Positions 9,337 to 17,346 are shown, numbered from the stretch's first letter. The stretch is DNA of 37,403 nt from Acidobacteria bacterium UBA2990 (GCA_002347025.1 DEAE01000006.1:1-37403); one strand, 5' to 3'. The notes: a model not told the origin generated them from the sequence alone. A program made the numbers and translations.

Positions 9337-9954
9337 ATGAGGTTAATAACGTTAATCATCTTGTTCAGCGGCATAGTGGGTGTCGGTGGTGAAGGTGCAC
9401 AGGCTCAGAATACTCAAACTGAGTTGTTTAATGGTCGAGACTTGGACAATTGGGAAATTATTAACGACGGGCAATTCCTAGTGGAAGATGGCGTGTTGAA
9501 GATAGCTCGTGGAACTGGTTGGTTACGTTCTAGTGATGTCTACAGTGATTTTGTTTTGACCATGGAATTTCGCTTTCTGGAGGCTGGAGCGAATAGCGGC
9601 ATCTTTGTCCGCACGGGTTCTACTAGTGCAGATGACAATAATGGGTGGCCCAATAATGGCTACCAGGTGCAGTGCATGGACACCCTCACCGGTACCCCGC
9701 TGGGCAACATGATTCCCTATGGTGCTCCTCCATTCGAACATGAATTTGATATCGATGCGTTGAAGGAAGCGTACAAGCCAGCCGGTGAATGGCACACGTA
9801 TGAAATCACGGCACAAGGTGAAAATTTGCGGATCGAATTGAATGGCGTGTTGATCACAACGGCTACGGGGATCAAGAACCTGGAGGGACATATCGGTATT
9901 CAAGGGGAGCTTGGCTTATTAGAGTTCCGGCGAATTAGTGTCCTCGAGATTTAA
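9337..9954 (+). CDS. Secreted DUF1080 (3-keto-disaccharide hydrolase-like) protein
   Basis: This 205-residue protein begins at ATG 9337 with GGAGGGG just upstream. A signal peptide (residues 1-23, ending near EGAQAQ) precedes a single DUF1080 domain. The family opening ELFNGRDLDNWE, the GWLRSSDVYSDFVLTMEFR strand and the NSGIFVR block are all present, followed by WHTYEIT and GHIGIQGE near the end. The fold is concanavalin/LamG-like. Some members hydrolyse 3-keto-glycosides made by periplasmic glycoside oxidation, which would fit the dehydrogenases in this window, but no such enzyme is adjacent. The length is typical of single-domain members. The gene stands alone after a 213-base gap. The family call is secure; the substrate is inferred. 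Confidence 0.9.
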   Translation: MRLITLIILFSGIVGVGGEGAQAQNTQTELFNGRDLDNWEIINDGQFLVEDGVLKIARGTGWLRSSDVYSDFVLTMEFRFLEAGANSGIFVRTGSTSADDNNGWPNNGYQVQCMDTLTGTPLGNMIPYGAPPFEHEFDIDALKEAYKPAGEWHTYEITAQGENLRIELNGVLITTATGIKNLEGHIGIQGELGLLEFRRISVLEI

Positions 9955-10281
9955 TTTAGCGGTAGGGAGTTGATGTTCAGCCGGTAGCTTGGATGGAGAT
10001 GGAAACGGGTCTTTCCACATTGAACTTGATGGGGCCGGTGGTCCTATTGGTGAGTAAGCTAGTCTCGCCTATAAAGGATTGGCATGACTGGAACAGGGTC
10101 CTGGTTTGGTGTCTTAGTTCCCAGTGAGAGTTTTGCCGGGTCTTGTGCGCACTTGCTCGACAAAATCGAGAACACCGAACGTGAAGGAGTGATGGCCCGG
10201 ATTGGACGTCTGGTCAGACAGGCGCCTTAGTTTGAGTGAGGTGGCTACTGTGACTCGGGTCCTTTGTCTCCTGCTTCTTCT
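9955..10281. other. Intergenic stretch between convergent genes
   Basis: This 327-base gap separates the DUF1080 gene from the minus-strand cytochrome gene. A 48-codon frame from about 10084 has no recognisable product and no good ribosome site. I see no clear terminator hairpin with a T-run. Confidence 0.4.
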
Positions 10282-11034
10282 TCATGGCCTTGGTTGGATG
10301 AACATGTGGGCTAATTGTTGAAGGTCGGTTGGAAGCTCTTCATTGCCAGTCGGCATTCCACCGACGCTAAGCATGTATGCTATGACGTCGGTGTATTCCT
10401 GTTCAGTCAAAGAATTTGGGTTGCTTTCCGGCATCGTCGCCCTGATGTAACTGAACAGGGTGGCGAGCGATCTCCCTCCCCAGATGCGTAAGAACCTGGC
10501 TCGCGCTAAAGGAGGTGTCGATGACATATCCGGGTCGTCTGGAGCCCCGTTCAGTCTGCGGCCATGGCATAGGCCGCAGGCTCCTTGATATACAGCCTGA
10601 CCGCGGTTTGCTTGTTCTTCAGTAAACACAGTATCCCAGACCGATGTCATCTGGTCACTTGCGGTAGAGCCTTCGAGCGTTGAGGCAACCTCTTCAATGT
10701 CTACGTCATCCCATGTGTTCTGCCATGCCTTGCGGATGTAGCTCGTTACTGCAGAGATTTCCTCTATGGTCAGATATGGAAATGGGGGCATCTGGTCTGT
10801 GCCCTGTTGGATGCTCCTGACGATTCGAGCAGCGTTGCCCAAGAGAGCATTACCGTTTAACGCTGGAAACGTTGGCGGGGACCCGGTCCCGGAGACTTGG
10901 TGGCAAAGAGCGCAGTTGTCTTGGTAAATCTGCTCCCCTTGGTTCAATAGGACTGCGTTGGTCTCCTGTGGTGCTGCGGTAACCGGTGTGACAGCGAGCG
11001 CCACACCAAAAACACTAAATACTAGTTTCAGCAT
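10282..11034 (-). CDS. Periplasmic diheme c-type cytochrome
   Basis: This 250-residue protein starts at 11034, where a GGGAGAG ribosome site precedes ATG and a signal peptide follows (MLKLVFSVFGVALAV, cleavage near VTAAPQ). A longer frame to 11079 would overlap the upstream gene and put 15 residues before the signal. Two cytochrome c domains are visible. Domain 1 has CALCH at 41-45 with candidate axial Met82 (QMPPF). Domain 2 has CGLCH at 153-157 with Met201 (TMPES). It is last in a minus-strand group after the flavoprotein and the Ig-like protein, 35 bases behind the latter. The expected role is to take electrons from the flavoprotein and pass them to the respiratory chain. The heme sites are seen; the pairing is inferred. 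Confidence 0.9.
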   Translation of the reverse strand: MLKLVFSVFGVALAVTPVTAAPQETNAVLLNQGEQIYQDNCALCHQVSGTGSPPTFPALNGNALLGNAARIVRSIQQGTDQMPPFPYLTIEEISAVTSYIRKAWQNTWDDVDIEEVASTLEGSTASDQMTSVWDTVFTEEQANRGQAVYQGACGLCHGRRLNGAPDDPDMSSTPPLARARFLRIWGGRSLATLFSYIRATMPESNPNSLTEQEYTDVIAYMLSVGGMPTGNEELPTDLQQLAHMFIQPRP

Positions 11035-11069
11035 CGGAGATTCTCTCCCGTTTTGTGCTGGCTGGAAAT

Positions 11070-12014
11070 TCAGGACCACACATCGGCGTCTGAGAGTCCC
11101 AAGTCGACAGAAAGTTCAGCCTTGATTTTATGGTCTGCCTCTATTTGTCCGTCGTTCCGAAAGGGAAAATAATCCTTTCCTGAGACGAAGAGTCTGTATG
11201 GACCTTTCGGAACTTTTATCTCCGCCACACCTCGTTCATTGGTGACAGCTCTGTAAGGGTGTACAGAAACCTTGGCGCCTTTGATGGGAATCTGTCGTTC
11301 CTTGTCTATGGCGACCACTGTTAATAGACAGTCGTGTTTGGGCACGACTCTTACGCCAAAATGAGCAACACCCTCAGTGTGTGCGATGTTTACCTCATCT
11401 AGCGGAGCCTTGGTTGTCCAGGTGTAAAGCCCTGGGTCGACAGGGGCAGTTAGAGTGACTTCGGTGAAGAACAGCGCATCTGTGCCTGGCCATGGTGTGT
11501 CATCGAGTGTGGCTCTAGCCTGGCGTCTTTCATCTTGGTCCGAAACCTCAACCTCCCAATTAGAGGCCTGGCACTGTGAGGAGCACTTGACGCCGACCTT
11601 TACACGGAAGTGGTCCCCACTTTCGATGGCCGATGGCAAGTCCCATACAACGATACGTGTGTCGTGTGGTTTGACCGTGAAGGAGAATGGTGTCGACGTT
11701 GTTTCTGGTGCAGTGCCTGGTGTGGTGGGTGCTGGGTTGATGGCTACCCAAGTGTGGTGCCCTGTTTGAAGAGGCGCCTTAACCACGCACTCTCTTGTTT
11801 CGTTAATGACACCGTTGAATTCAGCAAGGTCAAGGTGTTCTATGAGAGCCCCAGCTTGGTCCTTGATTGTGAGGGCGCTGCCGCGAAGGTCTTTGGGCGG
11901 AACGGTTGAGACTCTGCCCCTCAAGGTAAGGTCAGTGCCGGCATCTACCTCACTTGGGGACACCTCGATGAAACAGGTTTTGTTTGGACGGGTCGGATCG
12001 GTTTCTTCGGTCAT
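11070..12014 (-). CDS. Ig-like / carboxypeptidase-regulatory-like protein without signal peptide
   Basis: This 314-residue protein has no enzyme motif. Two Ig-like beta-sandwich segments are suggested: residues ~15-110, opening IEVSPSEVDAGTDLTLRG, and ~115-225, with KVGVKCSSQCQASNWEVEV. A C-terminal CarboxypepD_reg/PEGA-like domain (~230-300) has the usual IPIKGAKVSV, TNERGVAEIKVPKGPYRLFVSG pattern, here split for brevity. It begins MTEETDPTRPNK, with no signal peptide, although both gene neighbours are exported. The ATG at 12014 has no good ribosome site: the nearest purine run, GGAAG, touches a strong hairpin. It sits 60 bases after the flavoprotein gene and 35 before the cytochrome gene. 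It may be an assembly or docking subunit; this is inference. Confidence 0.78.
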   Translation of the reverse strand: MTEETDPTRPNKTCFIEVSPSEVDAGTDLTLRGRVSTVPPKDLRGSALTIKDQAGALIEHLDLAEFNGVINETRECVVKAPLQTGHHTWVAINPAPTTPGTAPETTSTPFSFTVKPHDTRIVVWDLPSAIESGDHFRVKVGVKCSSQCQASNWEVEVSDQDERRQARATLDDTPWPGTDALFFTEVTLTAPVDPGLYTWTTKAPLDEVNIAHTEGVAHFGVRVVPKHDCLLTVVAIDKERQIPIKGAKVSVHPYRAVTNERGVAEIKVPKGPYRLFVSGKDYFPFRNDGQIEADHKIKAELSVDLGLSDADVWS

Positions 12015-12028
12015 GGAACGTATTAGCT

Positions 12029-12058
12029 TCCGGCGGGGACAAGGCTCTCCCCGCCGGA
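12029..12058 (-). promoter_or_regulatory. GC-rich intercistronic hairpin
   Basis: A perfect 11-base inverted repeat (TCCGGCGGGGA / TCCCCGCCGGA) with an eight-base loop lies between the flavoprotein stop and the start of the Ig-like gene. No T-run follows on the minus strand, so it is not a classical terminator. It directly precedes, and partly includes, the only GGAAG-like ribosome site of the downstream gene. It could limit translation, protect the upstream message or partly terminate. Confidence 0.7.
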
Positions 12059-12074
12059 GCGAACTGATGACTAT

Positions 12075-14144
12075 TTAGCTAGTTGGTTCTCCGGCGGCAT
12101 GGGTGCCAGCGACGTATCCATGGACGTGCCCCTTACCCAGACCGTGCTTGTTCAATCCTCCTACGGCTTCGCCTCCTGCGTAGAGACCTGGGATGACCTG
12201 GCCCTGCATGTCTACCACCTGTTGCTGGCCGTTCACCCTTAGGCCACCATAGGAGTCGTGCCAGATCACCATGATCGAGAGAGCGTAGAATGGTGGGGTA
12301 GCGATGCGATACATGGGGGCGTCCGCTTCGCGTTCGAACTCCGGGTCGGCGCCTGCATCGACATAACCGTTCCATTTGGTCAAGGTCTCAGCAAGGTGGC
12401 TCAGTGGCACCCTCTGAAATTCATGTCCTTTAGCCATCTTTTCAGCTAATTCCTCGATGGTGTCAGCTTGGAAAAAGTAGCCGTTATCGGATACGTAGGG
12501 GTGACGCAACTCCCAGCCAGTTCGTTCCACCGCTTCTTGGTCGAATATCGCCCAAAGCGGTCCTGAGTAGTAGTCTGGAGCTTTGGAGCCTTCATTAAGA
12601 GCGAGAGCCGCGTCCAAGCCGTGGTCATAGTTGTACATTTCACGGACCCACTCTTTCCGGCAGTTACGCCAGTCGAGTGGCTTGTGTGAGAGTCCTTGTC
12701 CAGGTGCACCTCGGTCGCCTGGGTAGCGGCTCCCACCGGGTCTAGTGGGAAGGCGGACCTCGCTAAAGAAACGCTTCCCTACCTGATTGACGGCTATGAA
12801 TTCCTCGAAGCCTGCATTGCCGACATTAACTCCCGCTGACTTACGAAAGCCAAATGTTGGGTGGCCGGGCATCATGGTGGTATAGGCATCTCGAGTACCT
12901 AGGCGTGTTGAGATGTGAAATGTTGTTGGATAGGAGATGTTCTGTTGCATCCCGGCCAGGTTAGCGCCAACCCTTAGCCCAGCTATAAGAGCACTGGCGT
13001 CCTGGCCGTGGGCTCCTTGCAGTGCATTCCCGCTCGTCGGGAAGGCGGGTTCCCGCATGGCAGGGTAGAACATGCTACGCACCTGGGGATTCCCGGCGTG
13101 TCCGCCACTGGCAAGAATCACGGCTTGACGGGCTCTGATGTTTATTGTGTCCCGCCGTTCATCGACATTGCCATTGTCCCAGAAGCTCTCCAAGCGTTCG
13201 CCCGTTTCAGGGTGCAGCCGTGGTGCGTAGTGGGCTTTGATCCCTACAACTCTGCCCGTGAATGGCTCCTCACGCACAAGCTCGTCGAAGTGGCGATGGA
13301 ACATAAACTCGACGCCTTTTTCCCTCGCTGAGAATTCTAGAGATCGGGAAAGAGCGACTCCGTTGCTTACCGCGTTGGGTGCAACTGTGCGGGTCGCATT
13401 ATTCATTTGCACTGGAGCGAATGCACTGGTTCGTTCGGGATCGGCCACACCTGCGTCTTCCGCGGTGATGGTTCCTGCCTTGATGTCTGTTTTATCGCCT
13501 AACATAAGGAAGCAGCGTGCTCCCCGTGCCCTCGATAACCCTCCGCCGCCGTGTGTCCCACTTACCCGCGTGAATCGGACATAGTTGTCAATCAGGAATT
13601 GGCGGGTGGCTGGACAATTTTCGGCCCAAGAGCGAGCCAGTTCGCGCTCGTTGTATCTGTAAGGGTTTTGTCCTTTTGGATCGACAACCGACCAGTCGGT
13701 CATGTCCGTGAACAGGAGATCGACGCTGTCGTCGAGTTCTTCCGGGTCTTCAACTGGGTCAACGGTGATGAGCCCCTCCTTATCGCTTTCGCCTTTCATA
13801 TCCCTTCGTTGAACCGGGTCGCCCCCTCCAAGCGATACAAAGGCCCCACTGTGTAACATCCGGCCACCAAGGTCGAAATTCTGGTCAACTACCAGCACGC
13901 TGGCTCCGAGGTCTTTCGCCCGAATAGCGGCCGTTAGGCCTGCGCAGCCGCCACCTGCTATGACAACGTCTACTTCGTAGTCCCACGCTGTGTCGGTGGC
14001 GCTAGTAGCTGATTCCTGTGCTTGTAATTGCTCTGATTCCAACAGAGCGCCTGCGCCCAGCCCGGCTGCAGCCCCTGTCCTGACAAAATCCCGCCTGCTT
14101 AGACCTTTTGGGTCAACCGATGTCTTGTTGTCTTTCTTTGCCAT
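12075..14144 (-). CDS. Tat-exported FAD-dependent dehydrogenase (fumarate reductase/KstD superfamily)
   Basis: This protein has 689 residues. The ATG at 14144 has a strong AGGAAAGGA site upstream; a longer frame to 14228 lacks one. SRRDFVR at residues 16-22 with GAAAGLGAGALL is a near-perfect twin-arginine signal, so the protein should be exported folded with its FAD. The dinucleotide fold VDVVIAGGGCAGLTAA (from ~58) with a VVDQ strand end, and the C-terminal LYAGGEAVGG and HGLGKGHVHG blocks, match the FAD_binding_2 superfamily (succinate dehydrogenase/fumarate reductase flavoprotein, ketosteroid dehydrogenase, urocanate reductase). I cannot read the substrate. Context suggests a periplasmic flavoprotein feeding the diheme cytochrome encoded two genes downstream, comparable in layout to flavocytochrome dehydrogenases. 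Confidence is high for the family and moderate for the electron path. Confidence 0.9.
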   Translation of the reverse strand: MAKKDNKTSVDPKGLSRRDFVRTGAAAGLGAGALLESEQLQAQESATSATDTAWDYEVDVVIAGGGCAGLTAAIRAKDLGASVLVVDQNFDLGGRMLHSGAFVSLGGGDPVQRRDMKGESDKEGLITVDPVEDPEELDDSVDLLFTDMTDWSVVDPKGQNPYRYNERELARSWAENCPATRQFLIDNYVRFTRVSGTHGGGGLSRARGARCFLMLGDKTDIKAGTITAEDAGVADPERTSAFAPVQMNNATRTVAPNAVSNGVALSRSLEFSAREKGVEFMFHRHFDELVREEPFTGRVVGIKAHYAPRLHPETGERLESFWDNGNVDERRDTINIRARQAVILASGGHAGNPQVRSMFYPAMREPAFPTSGNALQGAHGQDASALIAGLRVGANLAGMQQNISYPTTFHISTRLGTRDAYTTMMPGHPTFGFRKSAGVNVGNAGFEEFIAVNQVGKRFFSEVRLPTRPGGSRYPGDRGAPGQGLSHKPLDWRNCRKEWVREMYNYDHGLDAALALNEGSKAPDYYSGPLWAIFDQEAVERTGWELRHPYVSDNGYFFQADTIEELAEKMAKGHEFQRVPLSHLAETLTKWNGYVDAGADPEFEREADAPMYRIATPPFYALSIMVIWHDSYGGLRVNGQQQVVDMQGQVIPGLYAGGEAVGGLNKHGLGKGHVHGYVAGTHAAGEPTS

Positions 14145-14768
14145 GTTCAGTCCTTTCCTACGGGCTTCAAAGTTGACCGTGTCTGCCGGTTGACGACCAA
14201 GAGTCCGCTGAGATGCTCTTTGAATCAACCTTGGACGATCCCAACAAGATCACAGACGGTATATCGCTTGACCACTGTGGCCAGGCATATCGTGTTGTGA
14301 GCGTCCAAAGGACATTCTTGGTTATGGCGGTCCAGTTGTTGGTACTTACGTGAGTCGTTTCAACCCAAGGACGAAGGTGCATATCCGCAGTCTCCATCTA
14401 CCGCTTGGTTCGCAGGCTGCTGTCCATTATTCAAGACAATGCTGTTTAATTTCCCTGCCGATGATACCGGAGGACTTTTCAGTCGTCTACGCCTTAGAAT
14501 TTCATTCCCTTATGAGAGGTCGTGGACTTCGGTGCGTCTAGAAGATGACCCTTGAGGTCTCAAGGTAAATATCTCCATATTCTGCTATTGTTCTCTATCG
14601 AAATATTGCAGCTATCAGAAAGCATGGGTCCGGGACGCGCTTCCTTCAGCTGGGGCGCGCTTAATGGGTGACATGGTAGAGGTCGACGGCGGTGTTTGGG
14701 TCGGAGAGGCGAATGAGAGAGCCTCTCTCTGGCCTGCTAGTTTTTCTGTGAGAATGGGGAGAGTCCTG
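14145..14768. other. Divergent intergenic region
   Basis: This region of about 620 bases separates the minus-strand flavoprotein operon from the plus-strand hydrolase and should hold both promoters. Short frames inside it have no ribosome sites or recognisable products. The only distinct element I see is the palindrome at 14550-14565. Confidence 0.5.
14550..14565. promoter_or_regulatory. Perfect palindrome, possible operator
   Basis: CCTTGAG-GT-CTCAAGG has seven-base perfect arms around two bases. It lies about 200 bases before the hydrolase gene and about 400 before the flavoprotein gene, and an AT-rich stretch follows it. The size suits a dimeric regulator site, but no matching regulator gene is in the window. 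Confidence 0.35.
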
Positions 14769-15527
14769 ATGCGATGGTTACGCACTGGTTTGATCGGCCT
14801 GTCTCTGGTTTTAGGTGCCGCAACTTGGACTTCGGCGGAAGTCATGAGATGGGATGTCGATGGTCAGATACGCGAGGCTATAGTCTATGCGCCTGCAGTG
14901 ACTGAGGAAAACATTCCTGTGATTTTCTCGTTTCACGGCTATGGCGACAACATGCAGAACTTTCAATACACGAATATACATGGTGCGTGGCCGGAAGCAC
15001 TCGTCGTTTATTTTCAAGGGCTTCCTAGGCGTCGAGGTTTGCCAGGTTGGCAGGTGGAGCGAGGTGATAGTGATCGGGACCTCAGGCTTGTTGACGTAGC
15101 CCTCTCGGCGTTGCGGAACAGCTACAACATCGACAGCGACCGTATCTATGCGACAGGATTTTCGAACGGAGGGATGTTCACCTATCTACTATGGGCGGAG
15201 AGACCTGGTGTGTTCGCTGCCTACGCTCCGGTGGCAGCTCGTCTTCGCCCGTCGGTTCGGCCGAGACAGCCGATGCCTCTTTTCCATGTGGCAGGAGAGC
15301 GTGACCGAGTGGTGAGTTTCGCCGATCAGACAGCTGCAATCGCGGTCGCTGTAGGGGTTAATAGGGTTGATGCTAGACCGACGAGCTGCGGGGAAGGTTG
15401 TTCAGTCTACGGGTCTAATACCTCAGCCCCGGTTATGACTTGGATCCATGGGGGCGCTCATACATATCCTCGCGAGACCGCCGACCGGATAGTGTCGTTC
15501 TTGCGTGAACATTCGCGGGACCGTTGA
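14769..15527 (+). CDS. Exported PHB depolymerase / feruloyl esterase-like alpha/beta hydrolase (LpqC family)
   Basis: This protein has 252 residues. I start it at ATG 14769, because GGGGAGAG lies just upstream and a signal peptide follows (LRTGLIGLSLVLGAA, cleavage near TSAEV); an upstream frame to 14664 adds 35 residues with no signal. The catalytic triad can be read: the nucleophile elbow GFSNGG with Ser132, the aspartate in AGERDRVV (Asp179) and the histidine in GGAHTYP (His231). The oxyanion region is FSFHGYGDN near 53-61. This is the COG3509/esterase PHB-type family, which acts on polyhydroxybutyrate oligomers, feruloyl or acetyl esters. The length fits a single catalytic domain without a substrate-binding module. 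A likely disulfide pair (Cys207, Cys211) is present. No clear operon partner is nearby. Family secure, substrate open. Confidence 0.9.
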   Translation: MRWLRTGLIGLSLVLGAATWTSAEVMRWDVDGQIREAIVYAPAVTEENIPVIFSFHGYGDNMQNFQYTNIHGAWPEALVVYFQGLPRRRGLPGWQVERGDSDRDLRLVDVALSALRNSYNIDSDRIYATGFSNGGMFTYLLWAERPGVFAAYAPVAARLRPSVRPRQPMPLFHVAGERDRVVSFADQTAAIAVAVGVNRVDARPTSCGEGCSVYGSNTSAPVMTWIHGGAHTYPRETADRIVSFLREHSRDR

Positions 15528-15645
15528 ACGGTTGGTCTGTCAGGGGTAGGCCATGGTTGTTGTGAGCGTGTTTCTCGGTTGTGGAAACTGAGGATCCACA
15601 CGTTCACGAGTGGTAGAACAGCACAATACAAGAGGAGGGTCGAAC

Positions 15646-15945
15646 ATGGGGCAGTTGTATATGCAGAAGTTTGATAACCGTGGCGGTATAGACAAAGGTG
15701 AGTTCGATGCGCTATGGGAAGTTGGGTTAAAGGCCTTTCGGAGCACTGGAAACTTTGGAAATGTCAAAGATGGCATCAAAACTCATGGTGTCTATGCAAC
15801 AACTTGGGGTGGCTATGTACTCTTTGAAGCCGCGACTCCAGAGGCATTTGCTGAGTACCAGACTTACCACTATCAGAACTTTGCTCATCAAATCAAGATT
15901 TCGTTCGAGCCTGTGGTGAATATGGATGCAGCTTTCTCAGCGTAA
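15646..15945 (+). CDS. Small DUF3303-like cytosolic protein
   Basis: This 99-residue protein starts at ATG 15646, seven bases after an AGGAGGG site; the frame extends upstream to 15610 without one. It begins MGQLYMQKFDNRGG and has no signal peptide. The pattern of an N-terminal strand, a helix with FRSTGNFGNVKDGIK, a central YATTWGGYVLFEA strand, a helix (PEAFAEYQTYHYQ) and a final strand (ISFEPVVNM) suits a dimeric ferredoxin-like alpha/beta-barrel of the DUF3303 or stress-response type. No catalytic residues are evident. It stands alone between the hydrolase and a convergent gene. Confidence 0.72.
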   Translation: MGQLYMQKFDNRGGIDKGEFDALWEVGLKAFRSTGNFGNVKDGIKTHGVYATTWGGYVLFEAATPEAFAEYQTYHYQNFAHQIKISFEPVVNMDAAFSA

Positions 15946-16107
15946 TGACCATTAGGCAGGTTGTTGATGGAGTCAGTTTTTGCACTGGCCAACAAGAGTC
16001 TATGTTTCCGTGATTGCAAGTGAAGGGGGTCATGGACCACGCGGCACGGACTTTCAGCGGAAACAAACATAGCGCTGAGTAAAAACTGTAGGTGGGGCGT
16101 GTTGGAC

Positions 16108-16142
16108 GGTGCCTGGGACAACATGTGGTTGTGCCAGGCACC
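16108..16142 (-). terminator. Long stem-loop downstream of a minus-strand gene
   Basis: GGTGCCTGG-G-ACAAC-ATGTG-GTTGT-G-CCAGGCACC forms a 15-base stem with one G-G mismatch and a five-base loop. It begins about 20 bases past the stop of the minus-strand gene at 16163. A T-run appears only about 20 bases later on that strand, so it may act as a terminator or an mRNA 3' end protector, possibly for both directions. Confidence 0.5.
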
Positions 16143-16162
16143 GGGCCTTCTCCGCCTTGAGG

Positions 16163-16543
16163 TTACTTTGCGTCGAACATCTCCCCTTGAAAGGACCGGC
16201 TCGCCAGGTCAAGCACCCCGACCATACGGACCCGGTCGCCATTAGAAGCGTCGATAGTGATGTCTAGCCTCCAGTTGCTTTCACCGGGTTTCTGTTGCCA
16301 GGTGCCGTTTCCGAAGCCTCCGAGTGTGGTTCCGTCTTCGGTAAATGCCTGACCCGCCCAAGTGCAAGTACCGCTGGTGGCCGAAGCGTCGGCCAACTTT
16401 TGCTTCACCCCTAGGGTGCCAAAGCCTGCGACGTATCCTGTGGCTGAACCTTCGAAGTTGGCATTGGTTACAAGGCAGCCGTCGGTGCTGCCATAAGTGG
16501 TTCCCGTGTGTTTCAACGAAAATGTTCCAATGGTATCTGCCAT
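16163..16543 (-). CDS. Small beta-rich protein, paralogue of the gene at 36100
   Basis: This 126-residue protein starts at 16543 after a very strong AAAGGAGG site; a longer frame to 16585 lacks support. No signal peptide is seen (MADTIGTFSLKHTG). The sequence is almost all predicted strands with many G, T and S residues and one conserved core, CTWAGQAFTEDGTTLGGFG. The protein encoded at 36100-36480 has exactly the same length and shares the layout, with CSWAGKALLEDGTIIGSIG at the same place. The pattern suggests a closed small beta-barrel like the allene oxide cyclase/lipocalin-like barrels, but no ligand residue can be named. It follows another small barrel-like gene on the same strand after 201 bases and has a strong hairpin downstream. 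Confidence 0.75.
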   Translation of the reverse strand: MADTIGTFSLKHTGTTYGSTDGCLVTNANFEGSATGYVAGFGTLGVKQKLADASATSGTCTWAGQAFTEDGTTLGGFGNGTWQQKPGESNWRLDITIDASNGDRVRMVGVLDLASRSFQGEMFDAK

Positions 16544-16744
16544 CGTGCCTCCTTTTACCTTCGCCATCAGAGGTGATTGGCTCAAGGCCGCTGTTGCTAA
16601 CGATTAAACTTAGCCAGTCGCCCGTCTTTGCCTCTGTCCATGCGATTTTAGCGTCTGGCCGGTGCCAGCCGTTTGATTACAGAGCCCAAAATTCTCGCGT
16701 GGATATTGGCAGGGAATAGTCACAGGGACTGTTCGTTCGACGGA

Positions 16745-17155
16745 CTATTTCCACTCCCAGCACTTGTTAACCGCGCTTCCGTCTGGATTTACGTCGTACT
16801 CTCCAGCTAAGCCAATGCCATTTAAATCGGCATATTTGGGCGAGGTGCTGTGAGGATGAAGCATGGTGCGAAAGTGCGTGGTTTCTCCAGGTGGCGGAGT
16901 TCGTCCAGAGCCGTGTCCGATAAGATGGATAACGTCCCCATCCTGCGTCGTCATCACGCCCTGTCCTGTGCCATACACCGAACCATCAGGCCGTGTGAGA
17001 GTCGTGTATGTCCACAGAGTGGTCTCAACGACTCCTCGAATGGTTCCTGACAGCTGAAGGGATATTTCAAGGTTGGTGCCAGATGAGTCGGTCGAAAGAA
17101 CGCGGACTCCGGTGACCTGCCCGGATTCGTTGAGAATAAGGTCGCCTAATGCCAT
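16745..17155 (-). CDS. Small beta-barrel-like protein (MALGDL family)
   Basis: This 136-residue protein starts at 17155 behind an AAAGGAGA site. It has no signal peptide. It begins MALGDLILNESGQVTGVRVL and ends in VNKCWEWK, with a central YGTGQGVMTTQDGDVIHLIG and an HGSGR segment. These features recall a family of conserved small proteins of about 140 residues (starting MALGDL and ending in WEWK) found in several bacterial phyla and archaea. I judge it to be a barrel related to allene oxide cyclase-like folds, which is an inference from strand pattern. Its start overlaps by ten bases the end of a short upstream frame, so translation may be coupled. The G-x-G, DG and G-x-G spacing resembles the small protein at 16163, so the two may share a fold. 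Confidence 0.78.
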   Translation of the reverse strand: MALGDLILNESGQVTGVRVLSTDSSGTNLEISLQLSGTIRGVVETTLWTYTTLTRPDGSVYGTGQGVMTTQDGDVIHLIGHGSGRTPPPGETTHFRTMLHPHSTSPKYADLNGIGLAGEYDVNPDGSAVNKCWEWK

Positions 17156-17346
17156 TGTGATCTCCTTTTGTCTAGCGTTGCCTGGGGTGGTCCTGAGTGC
17201 TTCGACGTAACCTGTGTCTGCCCAGGACTGATGTGCATATAGGTCACTTGCTGGAGCCTGGATTCAGTGGTCTGGGCTTCTGCGCTTGATGTGCCTAGGG
17301 CGGCTATGGACACACCGCATACTAGAACGGTCGCTAGGACTTTCAT
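17146..17346 (-). CDS. Short exported peptide, possibly a truncated gene remnant
   Basis: This 66-residue frame starts at 17346 after GGGGGAAAG and opens with a convincing signal peptide (MKVLATVLVCGVSIAALGTSS, cleavage near AEAQ). The mature part is only about 40 residues. Its first part (LQQVTYMHISPGQ) looks like the start of a secreted alpha/beta-barrel domain, while the remainder is low-information and runs through the ribosome site of the next gene, overlapping it by ten bases. It may be the surviving 5' end of a deleted gene, or a small coupled leader. I cannot tell which. Confidence 0.5.
   Translation of the reverse strand: MKVLATVLVCGVSIAALGTSSAEAQTTESRLQQVTYMHISPGQTQVTSKHSGPPQATLDKRRSQWH

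Noticed and set aside
10084..10230. A 48-codon plus-strand frame in the gap after the DUF1080 gene
   Set aside because: It has no ribosome site, no recognisable sequence and no neighbour in an operon arrangement.
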